Of a stretch of 64,000 bases of DNA, positions 24,827 through 35,478 are shown piece by piece; the first letter of the stretch is position 1; the number at the start of each line of letters is the position of its first letter. The translations under genes and the position numbers were made by a program. The notes below the pieces were generated by a model. It did not search any database and had not been told where the DNA came from. It worked only from the letters and a program-made list of their open reading frames with translations. Source of the DNA: Plicaturopsis crispa FD-325 SS-3 (Eukaryota; Basidiomycota; Agaricomycetes; Amylocorticiales; Amylocorticiaceae); the NCBI GenBank assembly GCA_000827205.1, contig KN832569.1:198647-262646 (forward strand), given 5' to 3'.

Positions 24827-26944
24827 CTACGTACTATGTAACCTCTGGACTTCTCGTAACAAAGCAGTTGTGATAACCTTTGGAAGGGTGAGGTACGACA
24901 AAGTACCCTCTCGTGTGTGCTTTTCCAAGCCGAGGCCATAAATACCAATGACCGTGTCGCCATCTTCGACGCCCATCTCGGGCCAAACATGCTCGCTACG
25001 CTTGTCATCGAAAACAGCTCCATCGTGTGGGTATATGGTGATGGAGATCTGCGACGACAGGATATCACGTTTGGTGACGAGAGATAGCTCGTGTGCATCT
25101 CTGCAGACGGCCATCAAATCCGCCTGGAGCCGTCGGCGCACATCATCGAAGACAGCCAAAGGTAGGCTATAGGCCCAACATATATGGGACACTATCTCTC
25201 TGACGAGAGTCGCCACATCGTGTTCGTACATGGACGGAGGCAGCATTCGCGATAGGGCAGAAACTGTGAGTGCACGCCACCTCTGCGCGATATTCCAGTT
25301 ATCTAGCATTGAAGCATTGATTAGCTTGGGGTAATAAACAAGTTTGAAACACAGCATACCTTCGGACAGCATATTGCAGAAGATGACATCAAGCAAGTCG
25401 CTTTGCTCTGCAGGCAAAGCCAAGGTTGAAACGCTCTCTGCGAAGAACAGCTTGTGTAGAGTACGGCAAGTGATGTGGTGGAGAAAGGCATCTAGGAGTA
25501 AGCCGCGGTGTTCTTCTTGGAGGCCCGTACGTGCCAATGCCGCGAGAATCGGATGGCTGTCATTTTCGATAACCCAGCCGTAATCCATGCTGCCCGGAGC
25601 TCGTTGGTCGTGGTATGCCTCGACCACTCTCTCGACTTCTTCCAGGATATTGAGGATTAAATTATCCACGCTATCGTTCAGGCCATCGAGGGACGGCTGT
25701 CCACTGGACTTGACGTGTAGCTCTGAAACCTGATCAACGGAGTTGTCGAAGAGGTCCAAAGACGGGGACGGTTCGCAGAGTTTGCTTAGCCGGTCGACTT
25801 CGGCATGTAACGCGTCCTTCTCATTACTGAGATTTTGCATTCTATCGCGCATCTTCGCCGTCTTGATATCCCTGGCGTTCAGCTGCTCGATGAGTCGTGT
25901 GCACTCTGCCTGGTTTCGACGTGTCGCTTCCCGTAAGTGTTGATTTTCGATCTGGGACCTCTCGAGGTCGAGAAGGGCGCGTTCCATGGGCGCGCGCCAA
26001 TTGTCGCCGTCTCGCGATCCACTATCCGATCCTTGTCTCGAGGACTGCGCCTTTGCCTTCATCTCCTCGCACCTCTCTTCAAGATGTTTGCATTCGGCGC
26101 GGGCCTGCGCGAGTTCCTCTAAGAGTCTCTGTCGGCTGTCGTCGTCACTTGACGGCGCCAGGCTCGAAGAGGATGACCCAGAAAGAAAGCCGATGAACTG
26201 GGCAACGCCTGCCCCGAAACTTCCTCGTTTCTGGGGAGACTGTCCTGACTGTTACCCGAGAATATGAGCAATCAAGATCATCCTGTTGTAGGGATTGGGG
26301 GTATTACACACCGACACAGCTGACTTTGACGAGAGTTGTGGTGCTTTAGCGGCAGGCCTGTGGGTTCAACCTATCAGTATCTATGATAGATGACGTTACA
26401 GAGGCTGTCACGCACCTTTCTACTACAATGCAGTCCCTGAGGGAAGCACATAGTCAATAACTGATCCTTCTGGCGCAAAAATGTGCTCACAGTTCATCTG
26501 TCTGATCCTCATATCGCGCAGAGGCACCGAGAGGGCCACCGAAATTTGGACGAAAGGTATTCGACGCGGCCCTACTAGTACAACACGGTCGTCAGTCCAA
26601 GGGAGATCCAACGGAGTATTGCTCATCACCCTTTAATGCGGCTGAATCAAGGGAGCATCAGTTAGTGCCCCATAGTACTTGATGCAAAAAGTTCCTCACA
26701 GTCCAGTTCCAGAATCTCCGTCGTCGACTTTAGATCGTTTTGAGCTCCAGCCATGGTCTCTCGGATATTCCTTCTGGCGTGGGTCTCGATCTCTGCTCCT
26801 CTCCCGCTTTTTCCCCGGATGGCCACCCCGAGTCGGATACTGTCTGTTGTCGCGGAAACGCGAGTTATCGAAATTTGAATTGCTCCTCCGAGGTTGTCCG
26901 TCTTGACCTTGATAACTTCGCTGATCCCGACCTGAAGGATACAT
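24827..26944 (-). CDS. Coiled-coil partner protein, copy 2
   Basis: The C-terminal part is clear: exon 25302-24827, a 57-bp intron 25359-25303, and a long exon from 25360 to about 26260. It encodes a short Gly/Ser region (RGSFGAGVAQFIGFLSG), a coiled coil (RLLEELAQARAECKHLEER, then MRDRMQNLSNEKDALHAEVD), and the conserved SPSLDLFDNSVDQVSE and SSGQPSLDGLND. A helical domain with GLLLDAFLHHITCR follows, then a C-terminal domain ending FVTTALLREVQ-like (ITTALLREVQRLHST). The likely start is ATG 26944 (MYPSGRDQRSYQGQ, Arg/Asp/Ser-rich, SR-like). Small exons between 26629 and 26290 link the two, but those joins are not certain. It has no known enzymatic motif. It pairs with the Hsp70-like gene in both duplicated units. 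Confidence 0.72.
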
Positions 26945-27961
26945 TATGCAACCTGGAGAAAGCCGACAACAACTCTTAGCACGCAGTACTGCCACGATAG
27001 TCAAGTGCAGACACGCACCTCAGTCGTTAACGGCTACACGGTACTTCCTGTGAGATGCGATGCAGTAGGACGTCACCAGCGAGATTTCGAGAGCGGTAAC
27101 CAGTGTTAGGGGACACAAGCACCAGCGGTAAGTACGAGCGTCGAGGAGCAGGACTAAGTCGCGTTATTCAGTGACTTTTGTCACTCAGATTATTCCGGGT
27201 TCCCGACTCCGGGCACGCGACACGTGGCTAGCAGACTACTTTCGGCAACTGACTACGAACGTACTTGGTCGTAGAGCTGATTCGAAAAGCGCTGAGGCCT
27301 CAGGTCTGAGGTAAGTACGACCTGTGTTACTGTACAATTGTCCAAGCCAGAAGAGGCTATTTGAGCAATGCTAACAAATCGTCAAGGCAGATTGTAGTGG
27401 GGCTACTGGGGTGCAACTACCATGGACAGAACAGGTTTACCAACAAAGAGGGGAGGTTACACGAGCCTTGGGTAATAAGTACAGTACAGAACAGATACAC
27501 GTCCACCGGGTACCCACATAGTTGTTTTATTGTCCCTTACGACTGCCAGTGGTCCAAGTGGATGTAAACTCCTCCTGTTCAACTCTGCAAGCTTCGTCCA
27601 TTTCTAAAGAACGAAAGGGTTGGTGAGTGCAGATAAATGCATGCGCAAAGGCGTAGGCAGTTATACCCAGCATAAATTGTGTCATCACTCGGTCGTTGAC
27701 CAAGACTACAGTATTATCTAAGGCAACGAAGGGAAAGAATGAACTCGGAACCAAACGTGTTGGGGCATTGAGAGGAGCTCACCAGATGGGAGTTTCTTCT
27801 ACGACAGCCATGGCATCGTTCGTGGTAAAATTCTCTGAACGCACGACAACATCAGCGCTAAAAGGCGGCGGGCGTTGGGAGATCATGAACCCTTGTCAGA
27901 GGCATCCTCGAGCTCTGTTTCCTCGGCTCCGTCTGCGTATACCAAGTTCAATTAAGCAGAA
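26945..27961. other. Intergenic stretch, no gene recognised
   Basis: It includes a perfect 6-bp stem with TTTT loop (AGTGACTTTTGTCACT, about 27167-27182) and GTAAGTACGA repeated near 27129 and 27311, the latter looking like unused splice donors. Short frames show no motif. Promoter of coiled-coil copy 2 and 3' UTR of the SAP-like gene are expected here. Confidence 0.4.
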
Positions 27962-28600
27962 CTAAATCACACGAATATCCGGATACGACTGACCGTGCTC
28001 TCCCAACGAGGGTTTTCCAGACGTGGATCCATCTGCTTGACTCGCAAGTTCATCTTCCTCGTCAGTAGACTCTTGACTATCATGGCCTGCGCCCGATTTG
28101 GCACCTACGCCCTTCCCAGAACTATGGAACAGCTTTGTAGCCTTCGACGAGCGCCCACTGACTACTACGCCATCGAAATGACCACCGTGAGAGCGCGGCC
28201 GATTATTTGATCCCTGACGGCTCACAGCACGGGGTTTGGCCGCTGCATCCGCTGCTGCTGCCTTAGATGTAGGCCGCCTCACGCGGCGTCCGGTCGGTTC
28301 TTCAGCCAGAGGAGCTGGGTCTCTCTTCGCTATACTCTTCCGCGGTCTTTTGCGGGGAGGTTCACTCTGCAGCAGGTCGACAAGCGCGGAGTCCACTGTG
28401 GGAAACAAGCGACGGAAATTAGCTAGCATTCGGGTCGGATGGGTAGACTGGGACGCGTAGCACGCACATCCCTGGGCATCCACGTCCTCCAAGAACGCGA
28501 TCATGTCTCCCCTGTTGCGCGGGAGGTTCTTCCCCGCCCCCAGATCCTGGCAGATGGAGCGCAAGGTTTCGGCCTTCAACAGCTCCAGTGGAAGCGGCAT
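27962..28600 (-). CDS. Basic, probably nuclear protein with SAP-like N-terminus
   Basis: The 212-codon frame starts MPLPLELLKAETL; residues about 8-40 (LKAETLRSICQDLG, then LPRNRGDMIAFLEDV) resemble a SAP-type helix-turn-helix that binds AT-rich DNA, though only loosely. The remainder is basic and disordered: PPRKRPRKSIAKRDP, RRVRRPTSK, an Ala-rich run, Ser/Gly-rich tail and an acidic STDEEDE patch. A 72-bp segment inside it (GTGCGT donor after DAQG to CCCACAG before DSALVDLL) has good intron ends and keeps frame whether spliced or not; the spliced form would have 188 residues and looks more natural. Chromatin or DNA binding is an inference. Confidence 0.6.
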   Translation of the reverse strand: MPLPLELLKAETLRSICQDLGAGKNLPRNRGDMIAFLEDVDAQGCACYASQSTHPTRMLANFRRLFPTVDSALVDLLQSEPPRKRPRKSIAKRDPAPLAEEPTGRRVRRPTSKAAAADAAAKPRAVSRQGSNNRPRSHGGHFDGVVVSGRSSKATKLFHSSGKGVGAKSGAGHDSQESTDEEDELASQADGSTSGKPSLGEHGQSYPDIRVI

Positions 28601-29064
28601 CCCTGTGAAGCTCTTTGGGAAACAAACCAAGGGCGATACTGCTCAATACTTCGAGCTGTATGCAAGGCAGTATGAGTGGGACAGCCTGTGGACAACCAGT
28701 AAAAAAGTACAGTGTTAGGGCTACTTGGAAGCTAAGCAAGTACCGCCGCGGCGCCGCAGGAACGCGTGTTCGGGGTTTGCCGGGCCTGCAATTGGCGCTC
28801 GCACAGTTGCACAACAAGTACTTGTACTCTTGACTGGTTCATAGCGGCGTTCGCATCTCATCCTCTTCTTCGGCGTCCGTGGCGGTAGAGACATTGAGAA
28901 AGTCATATTCTACTGGTCGTCTGCACCAACCGCATACTTCAAGGTGTTTGAGCACGGTGACAGCGAGAGGTACGTTTCGAATTATTTCTTCCAATTTACT
29001 CCAGGACTAAAGTCCGCGTATGTTCAAGCAGCCGTAGCACACTTTTCATCGTTTTGAAACGACG
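28601..29064. other. Divergent intergenic region
   Basis: This lies between the SAP-like gene (-) and the IPC synthase gene (+). I checked the stretch 28700-28790 for 5S rRNA because of GAAGCTAAGCAAG, but found no matching arms. No gene is called. Confidence 0.45.
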
Positions 29065-30426
29065 ATGTCCGTCCGCAATGGAGCACGCACCCTGTTAAAG
29101 GCATTCAAGGCGGGAGTGGGCCGCTTAGACAAATCGTTCAAGCCCAGCGACACCATCGAGCGCCTTGCCAAGCACAAATGGGTCTGGTCCGACTCCATAT
29201 ATATCTTCCACATCCTGCTCGCCACATTCTGGATAACGATAATGGAGGATCCAGGGTTCCCGTTGAAACTTGGAATACCGATACTGTACACCATTGCGCT
29301 CCTCGTTCCGTTCACCTCCCAGTTCTTCCTCCCGGCGTCTCCCATATTTGCATGGGTCCTCACATTCTACTCGTCGCGTTTCATCCCGGCCGTGTACAGA
29401 CCGTCAATATCCGTTGCCCTTCTCCCCACCCTTGAGACCGTGCTGTACGGCGCGAACATCTCCGACATCCTCACGCGCTTCACCCATCCCGTACTGGACA
29501 TAATCGCTTGGCTTCCGTACGGTTTGATCCACTTTACGTGCCCCTTCGTTATCGGCGCTTTCACCTGGCTGTTCCGCCCTAAAGAGGCCCTCCATCTCTG
29601 GGCGCGCATGTTTGGATACATGAACCTTGTCGGTGTGTTCGTGCAGATTTTGTTCCCATGTGCCGCGCCCTGGTACGAACTCATCTACGGTCTCACACCC
29701 GCGAACTACTCCATGCCCGGCTCCGCTGGAGGGCTCGCGCGTATCGACGCGCTCTTCCACTCGCACGGCTACCACACGGCATTCTCAAACTCGCCCGTCG
29801 TCTTCGGGGCGTTCCCGAGTCTGCACGCGGGCTCCGCCACGATGGAGGCGCTCTTCGTGTCACACTTCTTCCCGCAGATGACCCGCTACGTCTACGCGTA
29901 CGCGGGCGTGCTCTACTGGGCGACCATGTACCTCACGCACCATTACCTCGTCGACGTTGTCGCCGGCGCATGCCTCTCTGTCGCCGTCTTCTACCTCCTC
30001 CTCCCGGACAACCTGCGCGGCGCCAATGCCACTGCGCCGCCCGGCGGGCTCTCGAGCGGCCGCGGCGGCTCGCAGAGGTCGAAGTACGAGGTCTACGACT
30101 TGGAGGCGCCCAGGTCACGCGGGGGCCGGCGCTCGAGCGCGCTCGCGGATGCGGCGGACTTCGATCTGGCGTCGGAGAGCTCGGATGAGGAGGTCGACAT
30201 CACGTACCGCTCGCCAGTGCCCGGTGCAACGCCGACGTCTGCGGCGCCTTTCGTGCAGCAGCAGCAACAGGCCGCGCGGGCTGGGGGGCATCGGCATACT
30301 GCAAGTATTGCGAGTCTGATACGCGCGGATGAGCGGGCGGAGGATGGCTGGAGTCCGATCACAGGAGGCTTCTCTTTCCCACCTACGCCAACCAGGACGG
30401 AGAGGGAGGGCGAGGATAGGCGGTAG
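29065..30426 (+). CDS. AUR1: Inositol phosphorylceramide synthase catalytic subunit
   Basis: The single exon encodes 453 residues. This Golgi multi-pass enzyme moves phosphoinositol from phosphatidylinositol to phytoceramide, an essential fungal step and the target of aureobasidin A (family knowledge). Several hydrophobic spans lie between residues about 45 and 325. The PAP2-type catalytic motifs are FGAFPSLHAGSAT (His about residue 254) and THHYLVDVVAGA (His about 293), preceded by PCAAPWYELIYGL. The C-terminal 120 residues are a low-complexity cytosolic tail with an acidic patch (SESSDEEVDI) and a Gln run. Absence of introns is unusual among the neighbours. Confidence in the family is very high. 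Confidence 0.96.
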   Translation: MSVRNGARTLLKAFKAGVGRLDKSFKPSDTIERLAKHKWVWSDSIYIFHILLATFWITIMEDPGFPLKLGIPILYTIALLVPFTSQFFLPASPIFAWVLTFYSSRFIPAVYRPSISVALLPTLETVLYGANISDILTRFTHPVLDIIAWLPYGLIHFTCPFVIGAFTWLFRPKEALHLWARMFGYMNLVGVFVQILFPCAAPWYELIYGLTPANYSMPGSAGGLARIDALFHSHGYHTAFSNSPVVFGAFPSLHAGSATMEALFVSHFFPQMTRYVYAYAGVLYWATMYLTHHYLVDVVAGACLSVAVFYLLLPDNLRGANATAPPGGLSSGRGGSQRSKYEVYDLEAPRSRGGRRSSALADAADFDLASESSDEEVDITYRSPVPGATPTSAAPFVQQQQQAARAGGHRHTASIASLIRADERAEDGWSPITGGFSFPPTPTRTEREGEDRR

Positions 30427-30896
30427 AAATATATACTCAGTCCGTTTCTCAACCGTTTCAACAAACATTTTTCTAATTCTTGGTTTAGCTTTGTTGTGTG
30501 CGTTACCACTCTTTCCGGAATATAAATACAGCGCTCGCTTCCGCCTAATGCCTTCCTTACCTTGCAATGTGATGAGTGTGCGATGTATACCCGTGTACGG
30601 AGGTTGCGCGGAGTATTCCTGGATACGATTTCAGGGTGATATCCGCAGCGACCCGTTCTGATCTTGCTCACGAGTACAGCCTACCTACCTCGTTATTTAC
30701 GTGCTGAGCAGCCGTAGGTGAATCGTCCGAAAATGGGTGTCCTGGCGTGTCCTCCTCGAGGTGGATTGGCGGCAGTGCCGGCCATTCTGACGCCACATCT
30801 CGCATAAGGAAAGAGCCCCTAAGTAGCTCCGGACAGGGTTGATAAGGACGGGGAAGCGTACGCAAGACCCTTATCCCCTCCCACCACCACCACCGC
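30427..30896. other. Intergenic region
   Basis: Spacer between the IPC synthase and fungalysin genes on the same strand. No gene is seen. The part just before the fungalysin start is CT-rich, as often in strongly expressed fungal genes. Confidence 0.5.
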
Positions 30897-30903
30897 TATA
30901 ATA
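30897..30903 (+). promoter_or_regulatory. TATA box of the fungalysin gene
   Basis: TATAATA lies 69 bp before the start codon, followed by a pyrimidine-rich stretch up to the ATG. This layout fits a regulated, secreted-enzyme promoter. Confidence 0.5.
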
Positions 30904-30971
30904 CCGTCTATAGCACTCGAGGGGACACTACACATCCTATCTTTCTTACTTATATCTTCCTCTCGTTCTCA

Positions 30972-33755
30972 ATGCGTGGTTTATTCACGGCCTCGCTCGT
31001 CGCAGCGGGTCTAGCTGGGCGCGTGTTCGCGCACACGAGTGCGAGTCACAACGACGACGGCCCTGTGCGGCGTCGCAAGTCGCTCGGATTCGGTCCAATC
31101 CACCCTCACGCAGTCTTCCGGGCGAACCCTCCTCAGGTCCATGCGGAGGGTCTTGCGCCGAGGGCTGACGCTGACCCCTTTGACGTTGCGCGCCGCTTTG
31201 CTGAGGTTGAGTCGCAGGGGCAGTCGTACTATGTGCGCCCTGACTCGTACACCGACAAGAACACCGGTGTCACGCATGTTTACATTCGCCAACTCGTTAA
31301 TGGCATGGAAGTAGCCGATGGGGACATGAACATCAACGTCAAGGACGGTGTCGTCTTGTCGCACAGCAACTCGGTATGACTCTTCCTCTGCTACGCACGA
31401 ATGCATATTGACTGCCAGTGTAGTTCTACACTGGATCTGCTCCCGGAGTGCTCGACACAACGCCTGAGGCCGCCACTGTTCATGCCGAGTTCTGTGCCAA
31501 GCTTGGAGACGAGCTCGTCAACCACCATGCCACGTTCGCCGCGAGCTCATCTGGGCAGGTCGTGATGGGCAGTCAAGCTGATAAGGAGAAGCTGGAGCCC
31601 ATCCAGCATGTCTATGACTCGAACTGTGCTCACGTCGACCTTCCCTCCCAGTTCGCAACCGGCTCAGACGCTGCGACCTTCGATCCCTACAAGCCTCTCC
31701 TGCAATTCATGATTGCGGCTGCGCCTACTCGTGCCGCCAGTGCCGACATCCTGTCGAAGTATGACGAGTACTTGAGCAAGATGGAGGCTACGTTCGAGCA
31801 TCACCTCGTTGGTGGCGCGGAGCAGCCTCTCGGCCACATCGCCAATGTTCCGTCTACTGTCAGTCCTGTCAAGGCCAGGTTCATGTACGTCCAAGTACCC
31901 AGTGGCGGCAAGACGGCTCTTCACCCCGTCTGGAAGGTAAGCAATCGCGTCCATATCGAAGTTGCTTACAGATTGCTCATTCGTGTATTTGTACATAGTT
32001 TGAAGTGGAGATGGAGGACAACTGGTATGAAGCCGCCGTCTCCGTCTCGGAGCCCCACCATATCATCTCCGTCGTTGATTGGGCCTCGGACTCCCCTATT
32101 CCCTCCCCCAAGCCACCCGCTGACAAGAAAGGCGCAACGTACAACGTCTTTGCATGGGGTATCAACGATCCTTCTGAGGGCAACCGGACTATTGAGAAGG
32201 AGAACTTCGATGCTCACGCCAGTCCTGCTGGATGGCACGCACTTCCCTACGCCAACGACCCGCAGTCTGAGTCGCTGAGGAAGAAGAAGACCGAATTCTG
32301 GCGCAATACTACTACCACCTGGGGCAACAACGTATGTCTTGATATGCATATTCAAGAATATACGCTTGCTAACATATCGCACAGGTCTTCGCTCATGAAG
32401 ATTGGGAAGGCAGGAATGCATGGGTTGACAACTACCGCCCCGATGCTGGCGAGTCCTTGGAGTTCGACTACAAGTATGCGCCCAAAGACACAGACAGCTC
32501 GGAGGCTCTCGAAGAGGCGCAGAAGTACATCAACGCCACCGTCACTCAGCTGTTCTACACATCCAATCTGGTTCACGATCTCTACTACCGCTACGGCTTC
32601 GACGAAGTGTCCGGTAACTTCCAGCAGTACAACTTCGGACGTGGAGGCAAGGAGAACGACGCCGTCATCGCCAACGCGCAGGACGGATCCGGCTACAACA
32701 ACGCGAACTTCATGACGCCACCGGACGGCCAGAACGGACGCTGCAGGATGTACCTCTGGAACACCGCATCCCCCTACCGCGATGGAGACCTCGAGGCTGG
32801 CATCGTTATCCACGAGCTGAGCCACGGTTTGAGCACCCGTCTGACTGGTGGACCGGCTAACTCTGGATGCCTCGGATGGGGCGAGTCCGGCGGTATGGGT
32901 GAAGGCTGGGGAGACTTCCTTGCCACTACTATTCGCAGCACCAGCAACTACTCCGACTACGCGATGGGTGCCTGGGCTGCCAACAGGGAAACCGGTATCC
33001 GGAACTACAAGTACTCGCTGGTCAGTATTTAGAACGGTTTTTTTTTGGTTTCATGTGGCTCATCGCAAACCGTATAGAACGAGACGATCAACCCTTCGAC
33101 GTACAAAACCCTCGACAAGCCCGGATACTGGGGCGTACACGCCATCGGCGAGGTGTGGGCGCAGATCCTCTGGGTTGTGTCTCAGCGCCTGATCGAGAAG
33201 CACGGCTACTCCGACTCCCTCTTCCCGCCCACTCCTCTTGCCAACGGTACCGTTCCCGAAGGCGACTTCTACCGTCCGCAAGAGTTCACCGCGGCAGGCG
33301 TACCGAAGCCCCTCGTCCCGAAGCACGGCAACTCGCTCAGTGTCCAGTACGTTTCCCCATTGTACGCTCCTTCTCCCGCTCGATGCTGACTGCCTTTGCA
33401 GACTCGTGCTCAACGGCATGAAGCTCCAGCCCTGCCGCCCGTCGTTCTTCGACGCGCGTGACGCCATTATCCAGGCTGACGAGATTCTCACCGGCGGCGA
33501 GAACAAATGCGAGCTCTGGCTCGGCTTCTCCTCGCGCGGACTTGGGCCCAATGCACGCGTTGACGGCAGGACGCCATGGGGCGGAGGAATCCGCACCGAT
33601 GTGAGTAGCCTTTCCTAGCCGCCATTGCGATACCCCCTTGCTGACCACTGGCCCTTTAGGACTACGCTGTTCCCTCGGCGTGCAAACCGGAGACCGTCCC
33701 TGAGGAGCCTAAGGCGCCTGAGGACGATGATGGGGACGAGTTTATCTACATGTGA
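30972..33755 (+). CDS. Secreted fungalysin metalloprotease (M36)
   Basis: Seven exons (30972-31373, 31424-31936, 31999-32331, 32385-33020, 33078-33346, 33402-33600, 33660-33755) give 815 residues. A signal peptide (about residues 1-20, hydrophobic core [13 protein letters not shown], cut near VFA) is followed by the FTP-type propeptide ([20 protein letters not shown]) and the catalytic domain. The zinc site is HELSH at residues 559-563, with the third ligand Glu589 in [18 protein letters not shown] and RCRMYLWN are typical of M36. The propeptide is removed on activation; the mature enzyme degrades extracellular protein. The family is expanded in basidiomycetes. The acidic tail PEDDDGDEF is unremarkable. 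Confidence 0.95.
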
Positions 33756-34061
33756 ACGTGGCCGATCTTTACGAGCTTGACGAGCATGCCTTGCTAGATT
33801 CCTTGTACGATAGAGAGTGCTAGATAACCATATACAGATTGATAATAACTGCAGTGCTCGTGCACATGGGAGCTCGGGAGATTTGGGGACAGTGACGCGA
33901 CCGCGGCGCGTGCACTGCTCCGACCCGCACGACCAACACGGTCACCTCGATGCAACTTCAAGTCGCACTGCATTCCCGCATCCCCATTGCTCTGTTTACT
34001 TTCGGCGCCTACAACATGCTCCCTGTCAGGTGTCCGACACCGATGGCCCGTGACGTTGAAC
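33756..34061. other. Intergenic region before the TIR element
   Basis: This is the 3' region of the fungalysin gene. No gene is seen. Confidence 0.5.
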
Positions 34062-34068
34062 GTTGACG

Positions 34069-35299
34069 CCCAGTGAAAATCGACTTGAATGCTGCGGAAT
34101 TTCAACGAACCGCAGCGAAGGAAGCACAGTGCAATCAAGTGCAATGGAACGCAAGTGAACCGCGTCGAATTGAGAACGTCACTTTACGTTACCTCTGCAC
34201 AACCTCCAGATGCATCAAATAAATGACATACGATATTCGAGTCTTGCCTTTTTACATTGAACCATGTCTAATGCTGTCGAATGAAAACTCCAGGGCAACT
34301 TTCTCTTTTGACTTGCTTTCCACGGTCAACAAATACGTGGACTTGTCGTTTTCTTGGGCTTGCGGCGACGTAAACAACCCCAAATGTTGGACTTAGCCGC
34401 AATTCGTCGACGCAACTCTCTTTCTTACCTACCACCACCACGTTCCCCGCCCCAGGCTCTCGCACCTCCCAGCCGTCGATAGGCGGCGACGACGGACACT
34501 ACCCCCACTACCAGCTCGTCGCCCTCGCGCGTAGTGGACGGTACGGTCTACCGTGCGCACCGCGCCGCTACTGACCTCCCCACCGGATCCTACTCGCTCG
34601 AATCTCGCCAAGAGCACCAGCAAGCATACGTGGTCCGATAACGGTGCGCGACAAGCGCGCACACGATGCGTGCAGCGCTCTGCTCGGAAGGACGGTGGTT
34701 CGCGTATGGGCTTCGGGAGGTATGTTTATAGCCACACTGCGTACTAATGTCTATCACTGACTCCTCCGTGTAGCAAGTCGTCCCTTGCCGATAGACACTG
34801 GCACCGTGACCGTGCCGACTACACGCCGCCGCCTACCCGCCCGCCCTTCTAGTCGTATGTTGACATTCATAGTGCTTGGGCAGCTGCTAACTTCGCAACA
34901 GGTGTCCTGCGGTTCAGGGTGCGATATTTCTTGCTAGGGAGGTGGTTCGAGTGTGGGGATCCGGGAGCCCTCTTGTTAATTAGTTTCGTAGATACCGTTC
35001 CTCGTTTTGTAAGCAGTCGCATCGTAGGCTACATCCAATGCAATTTTTTTCTGCTCCATCCTTTGGTCGTACCACGTTCAATATCATTCGATAGCAAACA
35101 ATAAGCAATATACAATATACAATTGCTTTGGAATGGATTGCATGCATTTGATGGTATTTTCGACAGCATTCAATGACATTCATTTTTGGAGTGCAAAAAA
35201 TGTAATTAGGTGGAACGCGAGTGAACGCAATTGAACTCAGACTTCTCGTTCTTACACGTTCGACGCGATTCGCTACCATTCAAGTCGATTCTCACTGGG
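34069..35299. mobile_element. Non-autonomous TIR DNA element, 1231 bp, with captured intron-bearing sequence
   Basis: The ends CCCAGTGA-A-AATCGACTTGAATG (34069-34091) and its complement with one mismatch (35277-35299) form a 23-bp TIR. GTTGACG stands directly outside both ends (34062-34068 and 35300-35306), a likely 7-bp target duplication. Just inside each end are related subterminal repeats containing TGGAACGC-AGTGAA. The middle has no transposase. It does have two segments with full intron consensus, about 34720-34774 (GTATGT to GTGTAG) and 34856-34901 (GTATGT to AACAG), flanked by GC-rich sequence unlike the AT-rich ends. This suggests a captured gene fragment. The superfamily is not assigned. 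Confidence 0.75.
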
Positions 35300-35426
35300 G
35301 TTGACGGTTGTCCTGCACAGGCTCTGAGCGTTTATGACACTAAATTTAACCTCCTCTGAACAGGATTGGATGGGCCTCGCACTGCAATTCACAGCGCTCA
35401 TTCGAAGGTAAGTACGAGACATCACC

Positions 35427-35433
35427 TATATAA
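35427..35433 (+). promoter_or_regulatory. TATA box of the methyltransferase gene
   Basis: TATATAA lies 52 bp before the start codon. The TIR element ends only 180 bp before this start, so the element may have displaced older upstream sequence. Confidence 0.5.
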
Positions 35434-35478
35434 TCTGATCGACAAGGCCCTCCCCACCACAACACCCGCTCCTACATC

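Noticed and set aside
26423-26629. Separate small gene upstream of coiled-coil copy 2
   Set aside because: It fits better as an internal exon of that gene, since it follows a good donor at the end of the 26944 exon in phase.
28700-28800. Possible 5S rRNA fragment (GAAGCTAAGCAAG)
   Set aside because: The rest of the 5S arms and the internal control region do not match.
29404-29775. Antisense frames over the IPC synthase gene
   Set aside because: High GC coding DNA commonly gives long antisense frames; no motif.
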